A stretch of 64,000 bases of DNA from Prevotella sp. (GCA_017619375.1 JAFZSL010000031.1:114176-178175), one strand, 5' to 3'. Positions 35,830 through 45,807 are shown, counted from the first letter of the stretch. The notes: a model not told the origin generated them from the sequence alone. Translations and numbers: made by a program.

Positions 35830-38800
35830 TCATTCTCCAAGGACGATTCCTACAAGAATTGTCACATCAGTTACATTAACGATTCCATCACCATTGACGT
35901 CGGCAGCGACATGGTCGTATGCCGGCCATATAAACGGTTCCTCCATGTCATCATCCAAAACAATACTGACAAGTGCGGTGACATCAGTTATATTGACGAC
36001 GCCATCCTTGTTCACGTCACCGATGAGTTTTTCCTTGAGAGGTGTCTGGAAGGCTATCTCATAGAGGTATCCGCGATACGTACCAGCCTCCACCTTGTAT
36101 ATCTTCCCGGCCTCGAGGCCATCGGCACTCAAATCCGCTGTACTTTGATAAGTTGAGAATTCAATATTCTTGACGTGTGTTGATGAAGCGGTCAACGTAC
36201 CATCATCATTCAACGTACATTCATAGACTCTGAGATAGGTGGGGTATGATGAAGAAGAATAGTAAGACCTACCGAAATAGCCAAGCAACCTCACTGCCGT
36301 CACATTGCTCACATAGAACGTGGCATTGTATAAAGTAGTCCCTCTCGAGCTGGCATTGCCCAACACACGTGCTGCAGCCGTGGTGAAATAAGTATCATTT
36401 CCGCAATAGGGGCTATCTTCAGAGAATTTTCCCATCCAGTTTGCTTGATCCCCTCCGGTGTATGGACTTCCCGAAGCGGAAGTGATATTGGAATTCATCC
36501 ATGCCTGCGGATGCCCACTACCTAATGTTGAACTTTCAGGGCTGTATTTTGCACCCACCAAAGCACCATATACGGGCAGTGTGAGCCATGCCACGTTGTC
36601 ATTCTTGTATTCTTTGTATTCATAGAGACTATTCAGCAATGCTGTACGCCATCCCTGGTCGTCTATGGTTTTGTAGTTGGCGATGTTGAGATAGGCATCT
36701 GCGGCAGTCCCCCCTTCTGTTGCTGTGGCACTGAGATTGATGGTCACGCTTTGTGCTCCCTGGCTTGCCAGAGTGATGGAGCCGGTGAACGTATCTGCCC
36801 TATCGGCATTGAAAGTCACAGTCACCTCCACACCCTGCTCGATGGCGGAAACCGGGATGGTGTTTGTGCTGACGCTGAAGACGTTGTTGGCATCGTTGAG
36901 AGTCACAGAGATATCTTGGCTGAGGAACCGTCCAGAGACAGTGAAAGTCTGCGTGTATTCTTGGTTGATTTGCCCGTTGAAGGTGAGTTCAGACACATTG
37001 GCAACGATGGTAGGTGTGGCAACTTGGGATGTGCCATGGATGTTGACAACCACATCTTCAGCCCCTTGACTCGAAAGCGTGATGGTGGCGTCGTTCTGTC
37101 CAGCCACGGTTGGTGTCCACGTGACGGTGACATCCACCCCGTTCTCAGCAGCCTGACGAGTAATGCTGGTCTTGTTGATGCTGTACACATGGTTGGGGTC
37201 ATTAAGCGTGACCGAGATGTTTCCTTCGAGGCTCAAGCCTTTCACATTCAACGTCTGTGTATAGGTCTGTGTGGTGTAACCTTCGAATGACAGTTCTGCG
37301 GGTGTAGCGACGATGCTTGGTCCTCCTGAAACCCCGAGTATATACTTGATGCCAGCGAGAGCATCGATTTTTCCATTTCCGAAATGCGAGGCATTGGGAC
37401 CGGAGGTTGTATAATAATCCTTGATGGCCGTCTGCTGCATCACCTCCTTGATATCATCGTTGGTCATTTGCTTATTCACCTCCTTTGCAGCCTGCAACCA
37501 CAGAGCCACGATACCTGCAGCCGTTGGTGTGGCCATCGACGTTCCATCCATTGCCGCGTAAGGATTGGTGGTATTGGCGTTCACACGATCCTCCTTGTAA
37601 TCGCCAGTGGTATAATCCGAACTGTAATGGTTGACAGCAGACACGATACGTGCACCAGGAGCCGTAATCCAAGGATATTGCAATCCCGTCGGACTTTCGT
37701 TAGCAGTGGCATAGCTTGAGAAATAGGCGATATCATCGACGGTGAAAGAGCTACTGTAGTCATGTGTTGTACCATTATAGTCTTTGATGACGTTTTTCGA
37801 CACGTATGCACCTATGGAGATGACATTGGGATAAGTAGCCTCGTCACTCACCGTCATATCATCAGACCCAGCCTTCCAATTGTATCCGCTTGTAGTGAGA
37901 TGGTTGGTGAAATAGCAATAATTGCCTCCCCAAACATCGACGAATGCACTGCCATTGGTGGGATAGAATTCGACAGCCAGCGTATATTTGCTCTTATAAT
38001 AGGTTTCCCCGTTTTGTGTCGTTGATGTGGTGCTTCTGGATGTCAACCCCGAGGTATAGAGCAATATCTGAGTCTTGTCGGAATCGATAAAATCCTTGTA
38101 AGCATAAAGATTTCCACTGAAATAACTACTTAGTCCGGAGACACTCGCCCCACTGGTGCTTGGATTGACAGTGACAGTGGTTTTAACAGCCCCCGTGGTT
38201 GCGTCGAGCACATGGATTTTGCATCCCATGCTGCTGACATTGGTTGACCGGCACCAGACGTTGGCAATCGGGCCATAGTAAAAATATCCGCCATCAGTGT
38301 TGGTATAGTAATGGCTCCTGAGAATTGTCCTCAAAGGATTGCTGCTGCTTGCCGTAGCCGAAACATGATAGCCGCCACCCTCATTATCCTTGGATTTGCC
38401 AGCGTCATTGGATGCGGCGAAAAGACAAATGTGATTGGAATGGCTGGGACCGAAATAGGTGTTTATGACATCAGCGAAGTCTCCTGTGCCATCATGGGGT
38501 CCAAACTGCGACCCCCAGCTGTTGCTCACCACGACAGGAAGGTTTTGTTGGTCGGCATAAGAGATAATATTTGCGAAAGCATTGCTAATGTACGAGTCAG
38601 CCAGTCCGTTGACACCTGCCAAATAGAGGTCGGCTCCTGGTGCCATACCACCATACGTAGCATTGGCATGGTCGTCGGTTACGGTGACACTGCTCCCGCT
38701 GATAATGACACTCGAACCACCCGCAGTGGAACAAGTATGAGTGCCGTGGTCGGAACTTGAGTCATCAGTAGTGGGCGAGCTACTGGTAATAGACGTATAT

Positions 38801-39441
38801 TCCTTGGCCGTTGAGCCATTATAAACGTACGCCCTTTTGATGCGGCTGTTGCCAGCTTTGTCTTTGAAGGCGATATGCTGGAAGTCGATGCCATCGTCGA
38901 TGACAGCAAGCAACACTCCGGTGCCGTCATAGCCATGAGATAGCCCTTCCGCCCGTGCATCGTCGGACCAAGTGAGCACATCGTCAGTATTGGTTTTCTT
39001 CCGTGCCTCATTGGTGGATGGTTTCATCAACGGCGAGACATTGATACGTGTCACATTGCCTATGGCCGCCGCCTCCTCAATCTTGTCGACGGGAATCAGG
39101 GCCGTGATGAGTCCATTGATGAATTTGGTTTGCACCACCACGCCCAATGCTTCGAGATCCTGTGTGTCTTCATTGTCCTGAAGGCGTACGAAGCATGAGA
39201 TATACACCTTGCCGTCAATAGTGTCGGGCTTGGCATACATACGGTCGGGTAAAGGTCCTCCTTTACCAATAATCACTTTGCCGATGGGCTGTGAAGCCTG
39301 GTTACTGGGGGTCATATCCAGTTTTCCATTCAATTCATCCAAGAACATCTGTGTGGTGATTGACAGTTTGCCGTCCTCAGATTGAGCGAATCCCATGAGT
39401 GTGAACACTGCAAGGGTGAAGGTCAGTAAAAATCTTCTCAT
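35830..39441 (-). CDS. Secreted subtilisin-family (S8) serine protease with C-terminal dockerin
   Basis: 1,203 residues. A signal peptide (RRFLLTFTLAVFTLMGFAQ) and a propeptide-like region (about 20-150) precede the S8 domain: Asp182 in AVIDDGID, His232 in DHGTHTCS, oxyanion Asn345 in AASNDAG and Ser635 in DGTSMATP, with a large insert between Asn and Ser. Two tandem beta-sandwich repeats follow (about 700-900; PAELSFEGY and VSELTFNGQ mark their starts). A non-catalytic domain comes next. Last are two dockerin-like calcium loops (DVNKDGVVNITDVTALV and DVNGDGIVNVTDVTILV). It probably degrades extracellular protein. A dockerin without any visible cohesin is odd; see findings. Confidence 0.92.
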   Translation of the reverse strand: MRRFLLTFTLAVFTLMGFAQSEDGKLSITTQMFLDELNGKLDMTPSNQASQPIGKVIIGKGGPLPDRMYAKPDTIDGKVYISCFVRLQDNEDTQDLEALGVVVQTKFINGLITALIPVDKIEEAAAIGNVTRINVSPLMKPSTNEARKKTNTDDVLTWSDDARAEGLSHGYDGTGVLLAVIDDGIDFQHIAFKDKAGNSRIKRAYVYNGSTAKEYTSITSSSPTTDDSSSDHGTHTCSTAGGSSVIISGSSVTVTDDHANATYGGMAPGADLYLAGVNGLADSYISNAFANIISYADQQNLPVVVSNSWGSQFGPHDGTGDFADVINTYFGPSHSNHICLFAASNDAGKSKDNEGGGYHVSATASSSNPLRTILRSHYYTNTDGGYFYYGPIANVWCRSTNVSSMGCKIHVLDATTGAVKTTVTVNPSTSGASVSGLSSYFSGNLYAYKDFIDSDKTQILLYTSGLTSRSTTSTTQNGETYYKSKYTLAVEFYPTNGSAFVDVWGGNYCYFTNHLTTSGYNWKAGSDDMTVSDEATYPNVISIGAYVSKNVIKDYNGTTHDYSSSFTVDDIAYFSSYATANESPTGLQYPWITAPGARIVSAVNHYSSDYTTGDYKEDRVNANTTNPYAAMDGTSMATPTAAGIVALWLQAAKEVNKQMTNDDIKEVMQQTAIKDYYTTSGPNASHFGNGKIDALAGIKYILGVSGGPSIVATPAELSFEGYTTQTYTQTLNVKGLSLEGNISVTLNDPNHVYSINKTSITRQAAENGVDVTVTWTPTVAGQNDATITLSSQGAEDVVVNIHGTSQVATPTIVANVSELTFNGQINQEYTQTFTVSGRFLSQDISVTLNDANNVFSVSTNTIPVSAIEQGVEVTVTFNADRADTFTGSITLASQGAQSVTINLSATATEGGTAADAYLNIANYKTIDDQGWRTALLNSLYEYKEYKNDNVAWLTLPVYGALVGAKYSPESSTLGSGHPQAWMNSNITSASGSPYTGGDQANWMGKFSEDSPYCGNDTYFTTAAARVLGNASSRGTTLYNATFYVSNVTAVRLLGYFGRSYYSSSSYPTYLRVYECTLNDDGTLTASSTHVKNIEFSTYQSTADLSADGLEAGKIYKVEAGTYRGYLYEIAFQTPLKEKLIGDVNKDGVVNITDVTALVSIVLDDDMEEPFIWPAYDHVAADVNGDGIVNVTDVTILVGIVLGE

Positions 39442-39467
39442 TTATGTCCAATTATGTTTTTAGCGTG

Positions 39468-39475
39468 CAAAATTA
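39468..39475 (-). promoter_or_regulatory. Putative -7 element of the S8 protease gene
   Basis: TAATTTTG on the minus strand, 26 bp before the ATG. The nearest TTG lies about 23 bp upstream of it, slightly too far. The remainder of the 39442-39794 gap is AT-rich, with the divergent esterase promoter at its right end and no ORF. Confidence 0.45.
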
Positions 39476-39717
39476 TGAAGAAAATATGTGATTAACGCCA
39501 ATTAGGCGGAAAATCATGAAAAAAAAGACAAATCCTATCGAAATACAGGACTATTTCCAACCGTTTTTGGTTATATTTCATCGAAAGAGTGAATTGCATT
39601 ATCCAACACAAACCGTACTACATTGATGACCAGACTATCATGAGTTTGATGATGAAACATCATTTGTATCAAAAACCACACCCCTTGTAACATGAAAGGA
39701 ACAAAGCGAAAAGGTCG

Positions 39718-39749
39718 TTGCCTTGTATAGCTTTTTTCCATTAAATTTG
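39718..39749 (+). promoter_or_regulatory. Predicted promoter of the carboxylesterase gene
   Basis: TTG at 39718-39720 and TAAATTTG at 39742-39749, spacing 21 bp. The leader to ATG 39795 is about 40 nt. Confidence 0.6.
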
Positions 39750-39794
39750 CCATAGACATTATCAACAATTATCATCAACCCAAAATCAAATTTT

Positions 39795-41279
39795 ATGAAA
39801 AAAATCCTATTTGCCCTGCCATTCCTGCTGCTTTTCATCAGTTGCAGCGAGGATGCCAACAGCCCCGTCCTTGAAATCGAAGGCGGCAAAATCCAAGGCG
39901 TGCCAGCCGACAATCCTGGCGTGTATGTCTATCGCGGCATCCCTTATGCCGCTCCTCCCATCGGCGACAATAGGTGGAAAGCACCGCAGCCCGTGGTGCC
40001 ATGGGACAGCATCCGCGTCTGCGACAAATTCGGTCATCCCGGCTACCAAGCCGTGCACTACCCCGGCTTTTATGCCTCGGAATGGGGATATGGCGACGAG
40101 TCGCCCTATAGCGAAGACTGCCTCTATCTGAACGTATGGACGAAAGCTCCCGGCGATGTGAACAAGAAACTTCCCGTGGCCTTGTGGATACACGGCGGCG
40201 GCTACCGTGAGGGCTGGGGTTCCGAACCAGAGTTTGATGGTCAGGAATGGGCATCCAAGGATGTCGTCTTGGTATCCATCAACTACCGTCTTGGCGTCTT
40301 CGGATTCTTCACCCACCCGGAGTTGTCGAAGGAAAGCCCCGACCACGTATCCGGCAACTATGGCATACTCGACCAGATACAATCGCTGAAATGGATCAAG
40401 GCGAACATAGCACAGTTTGGCGGCGACCCGGACAACGTGACCATCTTCGGCCAAAGCGCCGGTGCTGGCAGCGTGAAGACACTCTGCGAGTCACCCCTTG
40501 CCCAAGGTTTGTTCCACAAGGCAGTCATCATGAGCGGTGGCGGCATCAACGTCCCAGCCAAAGAGGGTGAAGAGGCCAAACCAGCCACCCCGATGAACCG
40601 TTTCTTCACTTACAACCCGACACTCGAGGTGTCGGAAGCCAACACGAAGAAAGTGATGGATTGGGCCGGCCTCACCGACCTGGAGAAACTTCGCGCAGCC
40701 TCCACGGAGACGATGTACACCGTGGCCGACCTCTACAATGCGGTGACCCACAACGATGTCTATCTCGTCAACCGTCCCATCGTCGACGGCCATGTGTGCA
40801 AGAAGACCTTCGACGAGGCCACTCGGGACGGGTCAATAGCCAACGTGCCCTACATGATTGGCTACACATTGAACGACATGGGCGACATGGCCCCCGGCAT
40901 CGCCGAGTTCTGCAAGGTGCGCGAGAGCCAAGGTGGCAAGGCCTGGGCTTATGAGTTCGCCCGTCCACTCCCCGACGATGGCAAGCATCCTGAGATCACC
41001 GACCGTCTGAAAGGTGCCTTCCACTCCTCCGACCTCTGGTTTGTATTCAAGTCGCTCAAGCACTGCTGGCGCCCCTGGACCCAAGGCGATTGGGACCTTT
41101 CAGAGAAGATGCTCACCGCCTGGACGAATTTTGCGAAATACAGCAACCCCAACGGCGAGGATGATGGCGCTTGGACTCCTTGCACAGCAGAGAAGCCCGA
41201 CTTCATGCTGTTCAAACTGGATGACAAGGACGCCGAGAACTCCGAGATGGGCGCTCCCATCATCCCTGCCAAGCCGTAG
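39795..41279 (+). CDS. Carboxylesterase family lipoprotein (type B)
   Basis: 494 residues. A lipoprotein signal ends at Cys17 (FISC). The alpha/beta-hydrolase body has RGIPYAAPPIGDNRW, the EDCLYLNVW signature, oxyanion HGGG (134-137) and nucleophile Ser221 in FGQSAGAGS. The canonical motif is GESAG; Glu is replaced by Gln here. His and acid residues are expected later, with HSSDLWFVF as the likely His region. It could hydrolyse ester groups on plant polysaccharides or small esters in the envelope. Its own promoter lies upstream and a bidirectional terminator downstream. Confidence 0.9.
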   Translation: MKKILFALPFLLLFISCSEDANSPVLEIEGGKIQGVPADNPGVYVYRGIPYAAPPIGDNRWKAPQPVVPWDSIRVCDKFGHPGYQAVHYPGFYASEWGYGDESPYSEDCLYLNVWTKAPGDVNKKLPVALWIHGGGYREGWGSEPEFDGQEWASKDVVLVSINYRLGVFGFFTHPELSKESPDHVSGNYGILDQIQSLKWIKANIAQFGGDPDNVTIFGQSAGAGSVKTLCESPLAQGLFHKAVIMSGGGINVPAKEGEEAKPATPMNRFFTYNPTLEVSEANTKKVMDWAGLTDLEKLRAASTETMYTVADLYNAVTHNDVYLVNRPIVDGHVCKKTFDEATRDGSIANVPYMIGYTLNDMGDMAPGIAEFCKVRESQGGKAWAYEFARPLPDDGKHPEITDRLKGAFHSSDLWFVFKSLKHCWRPWTQGDWDLSEKMLTAWTNFAKYSNPNGEDDGAWTPCTAEKPDFMLFKLDDKDAENSEMGAPIIPAKP

Positions 41280-41307
41280 GTTAGGTTCAAGCAACGGAAA
41301 ACACCAA

Positions 41308-41339
41308 AGGGGGTGTGTCATTTTTTTGACACACCCCCT
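41308..41339. terminator. Bidirectional terminator between convergent genes
   Basis: Perfect 13-bp arms (AGGGGGTGTGTCA, 41308-41320 and 41327-41339) around a T6 loop, between the esterase stop and the end of the leftward secreted-protein gene. The stem sequence resembles the terminator at 10347. Confidence 0.8.
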
Positions 41340-41403
41340 GTTTATGAAGTTTATAATGACCGATTCAGGTTGAATTGTATAATCTAAATGCGGTTATCAA
41401 ATA

Positions 41404-44307
41404 CTATCTGACGACTTTCTTTCCATTGGCGATGACAACGCCCTTGTAGCTGTCGTTCACCCTCTGTCCTGCGAGGTTGTAAGAGGGCTGGGCCACATTC
41501 TCTCCTTCTATCACAACGTTTTTCAGTCCGTCGGTGATGTCGAAGAATAGTGCGTTGGCCGATGTCGTTGTCAAGCTGGTTTGCTTGATGGGCAGGTATG
41601 CCTTGAAGGGTTCGTTTTGGAATCGCCCGCCGTTGTTTGCCATCCAATAGAAGCCCACCTTTCCATTCTTTTGTGAAAGAGCGTAGAACTTGTAATCGGC
41701 CTCAGGGTCGTCGCCCACGGTGTAGGCGTAATCATCAGAACCACGAAGCATATTTTCGCCAACAACGCCCGGCTCTTTGGTGGGTACGAAGACGTAAGTC
41801 TCATTCGGAGTTCCTTCCAACACCACTCCGCATCCGGCAGGAATAATGCCTTCAAGTTCCACGAGATCGATTGTCATGTCACTGACACTTTCCACCACGG
41901 ATGCAGTGAGGCCCTCGGGGATGATGAAAGCACTTTGGGAGTTGTAGTAGGAGGCATAACCGGTTTGCCCTATTTGGAGGACGTAGGGTTGCGCTTGTTC
42001 CGGGTAGGTTACCTCAATGGTGCTATAGTATTTGCCGTCGTCGGAGAAGACAATGTCAACAGTTGCGTCGGTGCCCTCATAGACATACGTAGCCACCTTG
42101 GTTCCACTGCCGGAGGAGGGTGTTTGGCCCGCCACGGTGGTCTCGGTGATGTTGCCTGAAACTGAAGTGATGACCACCTTCATTCCTTTCTCTGCCGGTA
42201 TGGTGAACTTGGAACCTTTGTTGATTTGTGCGTTATTGCGCCCGATGTTGTAGGTCTTTCCCCTCACGCCATCAATGGCTGAGCCGGTGGTGTTGTCGAT
42301 GAACATGGGAATGTCAAGGGTGACGGAGTTCACCTCAGCCTGTACAACGAAATAGCCAGTGGTCCCCTCAATGTTGAGTACTGGAGTGCCAGTGAAGTCC
42401 CAGGTTACAGTGACTTCCCCATCGGCCTCATCAAGGGATGTGGCATTCGCCTCGAAGACGGGGGTGAGGGTGATGTCCTTGGTGAGGGTGATGGTCTCAG
42501 CGAAGTCATACTCGTTGGCGCCGTCAGTCCATCCTGTAGCTGTGTAGCCGTCTTTGCTGATGTAGTAGTTGGCAGCAGGCAAGGTGTAGGTGCTTTCCGC
42601 ATATTCAGGGTTGAGGACTGTGGTCACGGTGCCCATGTCACCCTCTCCTGCGGAATACTCCACCTTGAAAAGCTTCTTGAAGGAGGCGGTATAGTTCTCT
42701 TCTGCAGTCACGTTATCCACAGTGAGCGGGTTGTCGGTGAGAGTGGCGTTGTCGCTGCCACGAGTCCACGACACAAACATGTAGCCGGTCTTCGGCGTTG
42801 CGGTAAGGGTGACACTCTCGCCCTCGTCCACCTCCACGCTCTCTGGAGAGACAGTACCCATGGTCTCATCAGCACTTGCAGCGGTGATGACATAAGATGT
42901 CACAGCCTGTTCCACACCGTCGATTGAGCCAGTGATGATGATGTCGCGGAAGGCGTAACTTTTTCCATTCGCATTATAGAGGATGATTTGCAGGCCACAA
43001 TCGCCAGTGGCGGCTCCAGCTTCCGGATCGATGTCCAAGCTATAAACGGTGTAGTTTTGAGTATCATTGTTGTCGCGTGCAGGGTCGTCAGATGTCTTGC
43101 TTGCCTCAGTGGATTTCAAGTGGATGTCACCTGCTGCGGCGCCAACCCAGTCGATTTCCATTTTTCCACCATCTGTTCCACAGCGGGTGGCGGTGAAGGT
43201 CACATTGGTGGGATGGAAAGTGAGGCCAGCATTGGGCTTGAAAGCAAACAGGATTTTGTGGGTGTCGTCTGTTGCACTACCACCATCATTCATTTTGATC
43301 TTGGTGGATTTCAAACCATTCTTGTCACCATTGAGGGTTTGCGTTCCATTGAACGACAGTGCGCTTCCCAAGGAGAAGTTGATGTTTTTCACATAATCGG
43401 CAAGGTCCTCACTCGCCACGCCATTGGTGTTGTCAGCTGAAGAAAGTTCCCATGTAATGGAGCCGGAGACATCAACGCCGGCGGGATCGGTGACTGTCAG
43501 CAAGTAGGAGGCGGAGGCATCACTATAGGTGATGGAGTTGGAGATGGCTGCAGTGATGGTGGTTTTACCACCGCCGACGAGTGTAACCGCTCCTGACGAG
43601 GCATCCACGGTAGCCACTTTGGTATTGCTGCTGGAATAAGTCACCTCGCTTGCGGCAGCAGCCGGTTCAACGGTCAATGTTGGAGCAGCAAACGAATTCA
43701 CCCCTGCAGAGATGTCGGCGGAATATTCGGTTTCCGGGAAAGATAAAGTTGCTGCAGTTCCCGACCTTGTAATGGTAAATTCATCGAAATAAACAGTCTT
43801 TCCAACCGACCGGTAAAGATATATGGTCGTGGCCCCCACCAAGTCATCATCTGCTGCTATCGTATAGGGGTTAAAATCAACCTTTCCAGCAGGCGAAGTT
43901 TGTGGAATACCCACTACGGAGTTACATGATTCTGGCCGTGTTTCAGCCGTAGAGACCCACAAACCAATTTCCGTATCAGTACGAGACAGGCCCCTTGCTG
44001 CTATCACGTCACCCGCTTGAAGGGGATTGTCAAGTTCGATTTTAAAAAAGGTTTTGTGGTTTGTGATACTAAACCAAACAGCTCCAGAATTTGATTTGAT
44101 AAGGTCTTTAGCTGAAGTCTCCTGATTGATGGCATACATTGTTCCACCAATGATGGCAGCGTAGTCACTTGTGATTTCCGTTGTACTCGTAGGATCAAAT
44201 GACACTGTGGATGTGGTTGTCACATCAGCGGAAAAAATCACTGTGTCTGCTTTCATCTGCCCTGCGGCACACGCCAGAAGCATTAAAAAAGTAAGAATTT
44301 TTTTCAT
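41404..44307 (-). CDS. Secreted beta-domain protein with Big_2-like and InlB-type repeats and T9SS-like tail
   Basis: About 967 residues. A signal peptide (KKILTFLMLLACAAGQMKA) is followed by an N-terminal beta domain, a Big_2-like Ig domain (SSNTKVATVDASSGAVTLVG) and a second beta-sandwich with FKPNAGLTFHPTNVTF. Two divergent InlB/Listeria-Bacteroides-type repeats follow (TPKTGYMFVSWTRG; KDGYTATGWTDG). Then comes a module ending KFYALSQKNGKVGFYWMANN, shared with the protein at 4514-8260. The tail (YNLAGQRVNDSYKGVVIANG then KKVVR) resembles a T9SS sorting signal. ATG 44307 is chosen over an upstream reading to 44361. No catalytic domain is recognised; surface binding or adhesion is plausible. 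Confidence 0.7.
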   Translation of the reverse strand: MKKILTFLMLLACAAGQMKADTVIFSADVTTTSTVSFDPTSTTEITSDYAAIIGGTMYAINQETSAKDLIKSNSGAVWFSITNHKTFFKIELDNPLQAGDVIAARGLSRTDTEIGLWVSTAETRPESCNSVVGIPQTSPAGKVDFNPYTIAADDDLVGATTIYLYRSVGKTVYFDEFTITRSGTAATLSFPETEYSADISAGVNSFAAPTLTVEPAAAASEVTYSSSNTKVATVDASSGAVTLVGGGKTTITAAISNSITYSDASASYLLTVTDPAGVDVSGSITWELSSADNTNGVASEDLADYVKNINFSLGSALSFNGTQTLNGDKNGLKSTKIKMNDGGSATDDTHKILFAFKPNAGLTFHPTNVTFTATRCGTDGGKMEIDWVGAAAGDIHLKSTEASKTSDDPARDNNDTQNYTVYSLDIDPEAGAATGDCGLQIILYNANGKSYAFRDIIITGSIDGVEQAVTSYVITAASADETMGTVSPESVEVDEGESVTLTATPKTGYMFVSWTRGSDNATLTDNPLTVDNVTAEENYTASFKKLFKVEYSAGEGDMGTVTTVLNPEYAESTYTLPAANYYISKDGYTATGWTDGANEYDFAETITLTKDITLTPVFEANATSLDEADGEVTVTWDFTGTPVLNIEGTTGYFVVQAEVNSVTLDIPMFIDNTTGSAIDGVRGKTYNIGRNNAQINKGSKFTIPAEKGMKVVITSVSGNITETTVAGQTPSSGSGTKVATYVYEGTDATVDIVFSDDGKYYSTIEVTYPEQAQPYVLQIGQTGYASYYNSQSAFIIPEGLTASVVESVSDMTIDLVELEGIIPAGCGVVLEGTPNETYVFVPTKEPGVVGENMLRGSDDYAYTVGDDPEADYKFYALSQKNGKVGFYWMANNGGRFQNEPFKAYLPIKQTSLTTTSANALFFDITDGLKNVVIEGENVAQPSYNLAGQRVNDSYKGVVIANGKKVVR

Positions 44308-44358
44308 TTTAATATGGTTTTGGTTAGTAATTTGTTTTAATAGAAAAGAAATATGTGG

Positions 44359-44366
44359 CAAAAATA
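44359..44366 (-). promoter_or_regulatory. Putative -7 element of the secreted protein gene
   Basis: TATTTTTG on the minus strand, 51 bp before the ATG. A TTTG lies about 23 bp further upstream, a little outside the usual spacing. Confidence 0.4.
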
Positions 44367-44654
44367 ATCAAAAAAAACAATTTTTCGCACAAAAAGGCAG
44401 AAAAGTTTTTATAATGTGCAAAATACAAGTTTTTTTCTGGTCCATGAAACAGCATGGTAACAGTCAGGCTTTTACTACATCGCTGAAAATGAATATATAC
44501 CACACATTTTAATAATTGAAGTTCCCATATTCTTTAACGAACACGAAGTAGCCGAGAACTATGGAAATATCCTATTGGACATTTCCAAATTCGTTTTTTG
44601 GGGAATACATTCGCCTTTTTTTTCGACTTCAAATTGGGAAAAACACGTCGATAT

Positions 44655-44685
44655 TTTGTGGTTTCATATAATTGCATTAATTTTG
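44655..44685 (+). promoter_or_regulatory. Promoter of the SH3-YARHG lipoprotein gene
   Basis: TTTG (44655-44658) and TAATTTTG (44678-44685) are 19 bp apart, a perfect match. The leader is about 130 nt. Apart from this and the divergent -7 box at 44359, the 44308-44820 gap holds no recognisable feature. Confidence 0.78.
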
Positions 44686-44820
44686 TGAATTGAAACCATA
44701 AGGACACTTTTTCCAGTCTTTCTGTCATACATCCGTGGCACTTGGACAGAAAGACGGTGCAAGAAGGAGTCGGTTCATCATGTTCAACTGTCAAGTCTAA
44801 TCCAAGTGCTGCGGAAAAGT

Positions 44821-45804
44821 ATGATTATGAGAGTAAGACCACTTGTTGTTTGTTTTTTGTTGTCCGCCGCCGTCGTCATGGTGTCATGTATACAGAAAGG
44901 TTTTAAAGCCGCGCAAAAGTCCACCCCCGTGGAAAAGATTGAGACTCTTAGTAATGAGATGTCCTCCAACTGCGAGGAATGGGAGAAGGATACATGGGAT
45001 GATGCCGCCGACCTATTGGAGAACGCCCTGGGCAACCTGCCCGACAAGATGACCAATGACGAGGCGACCATTGTCAACTCCGCCCTTTCGAGTATGAAAG
45101 TTTATGCCGACCGCCATCGTCGCAAGGCCTCCGGCGTGCTTGACGTCATCACCAAATACAACCCAGGAGAGGCAGGAACTGCAGCAGAACCTGTCGCAGC
45201 AGAACCTGTCGCAGCAGAACCTGCAACAGCAGAACCTATAGCAGAGCCAGCCCCTCAGCCTGTTACTCAGCCTGCGCCCCAACCTGTGGCCAAACCCGCA
45301 GCTCCTCCCGCCGGCCTGTTGCAGGGCAGCGTCATCCGCGAGGGTGGCTACACCAATGTACGCAAAGGTCCCGGCACCAACTTCGCCATCGTAACGAAAA
45401 TCAAGGACGGTTCTCCCATCTACTTCACCAACTACAACAACAACTGGTGTGTGGTATACAACAATGCCGGGAAAATGCTGGGCTACATGCACGCCAGCAA
45501 GGTGGTGAATTCAGCCTATTCTGCACCTGCCCGTTCCTCTAAAGGTCCTGTTGCCGACGGCACTATCTTCGACTGGCTTGCCACTCGTTATGTCACCGCC
45601 AACGACATCGCTGTCCATAGGAATGAGCTTCGCATCCTGCGCAACGCCATCTATGCACGCCATTACAGGAAATTCAAGGATGCCGGTCTGCGCAACTACT
45701 TCAATCAATTCCAATGGTATGACGGATACCGCGATGAAATCCCCGCCAGCGAATTGAACAAGTATGAGAAATACAACATCCAATTCATTCAGAAATATGA
45801 ATGA
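44821..45804 (+). CDS. Lipoprotein with SH3-like and YARHG domains
   Basis: About 327 residues. A lipobox ends at Cys23 (VMVSC). A helical charged region is followed by an Ala/Glu/Pro-rich linker built of AAEPV-type repeats. A bacterial SH3 domain follows (GGYTNVRKGPGTNFAIVTKI then WCVVYN), and the C-terminal domain matches the YARHG family (ELRILRNAIYARHYRKF, FNQFQWYDGYRDEI). SH3 and YARHG domains are usually envelope-located and may bind peptidoglycan or proteins. GTG 44806 is an alternative start, but ATG 44821 gives a cleaner lipoprotein signal. Monocistronic. Confidence 0.82.
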   Translation: MIMRVRPLVVCFLLSAAVVMVSCIQKGFKAAQKSTPVEKIETLSNEMSSNCEEWEKDTWDDAADLLENALGNLPDKMTNDEATIVNSALSSMKVYADRHRRKASGVLDVITKYNPGEAGTAAEPVAAEPVAAEPATAEPIAEPAPQPVTQPAPQPVAKPAAPPAGLLQGSVIREGGYTNVRKGPGTNFAIVTKIKDGSPIYFTNYNNNWCVVYNNAGKMLGYMHASKVVNSAYSAPARSSKGPVADGTIFDWLATRYVTANDIAVHRNELRILRNAIYARHYRKFKDAGLRNYFNQFQWYDGYRDEIPASELNKYEKYNIQFIQKYE

Positions 45805-45807
45805 TGA

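Noticed and set aside
44534-44794. 86-codon minus-strand frame upstream of the YARHG gene
   Set aside because: It covers a strong plus-strand promoter; no RBS or homology.
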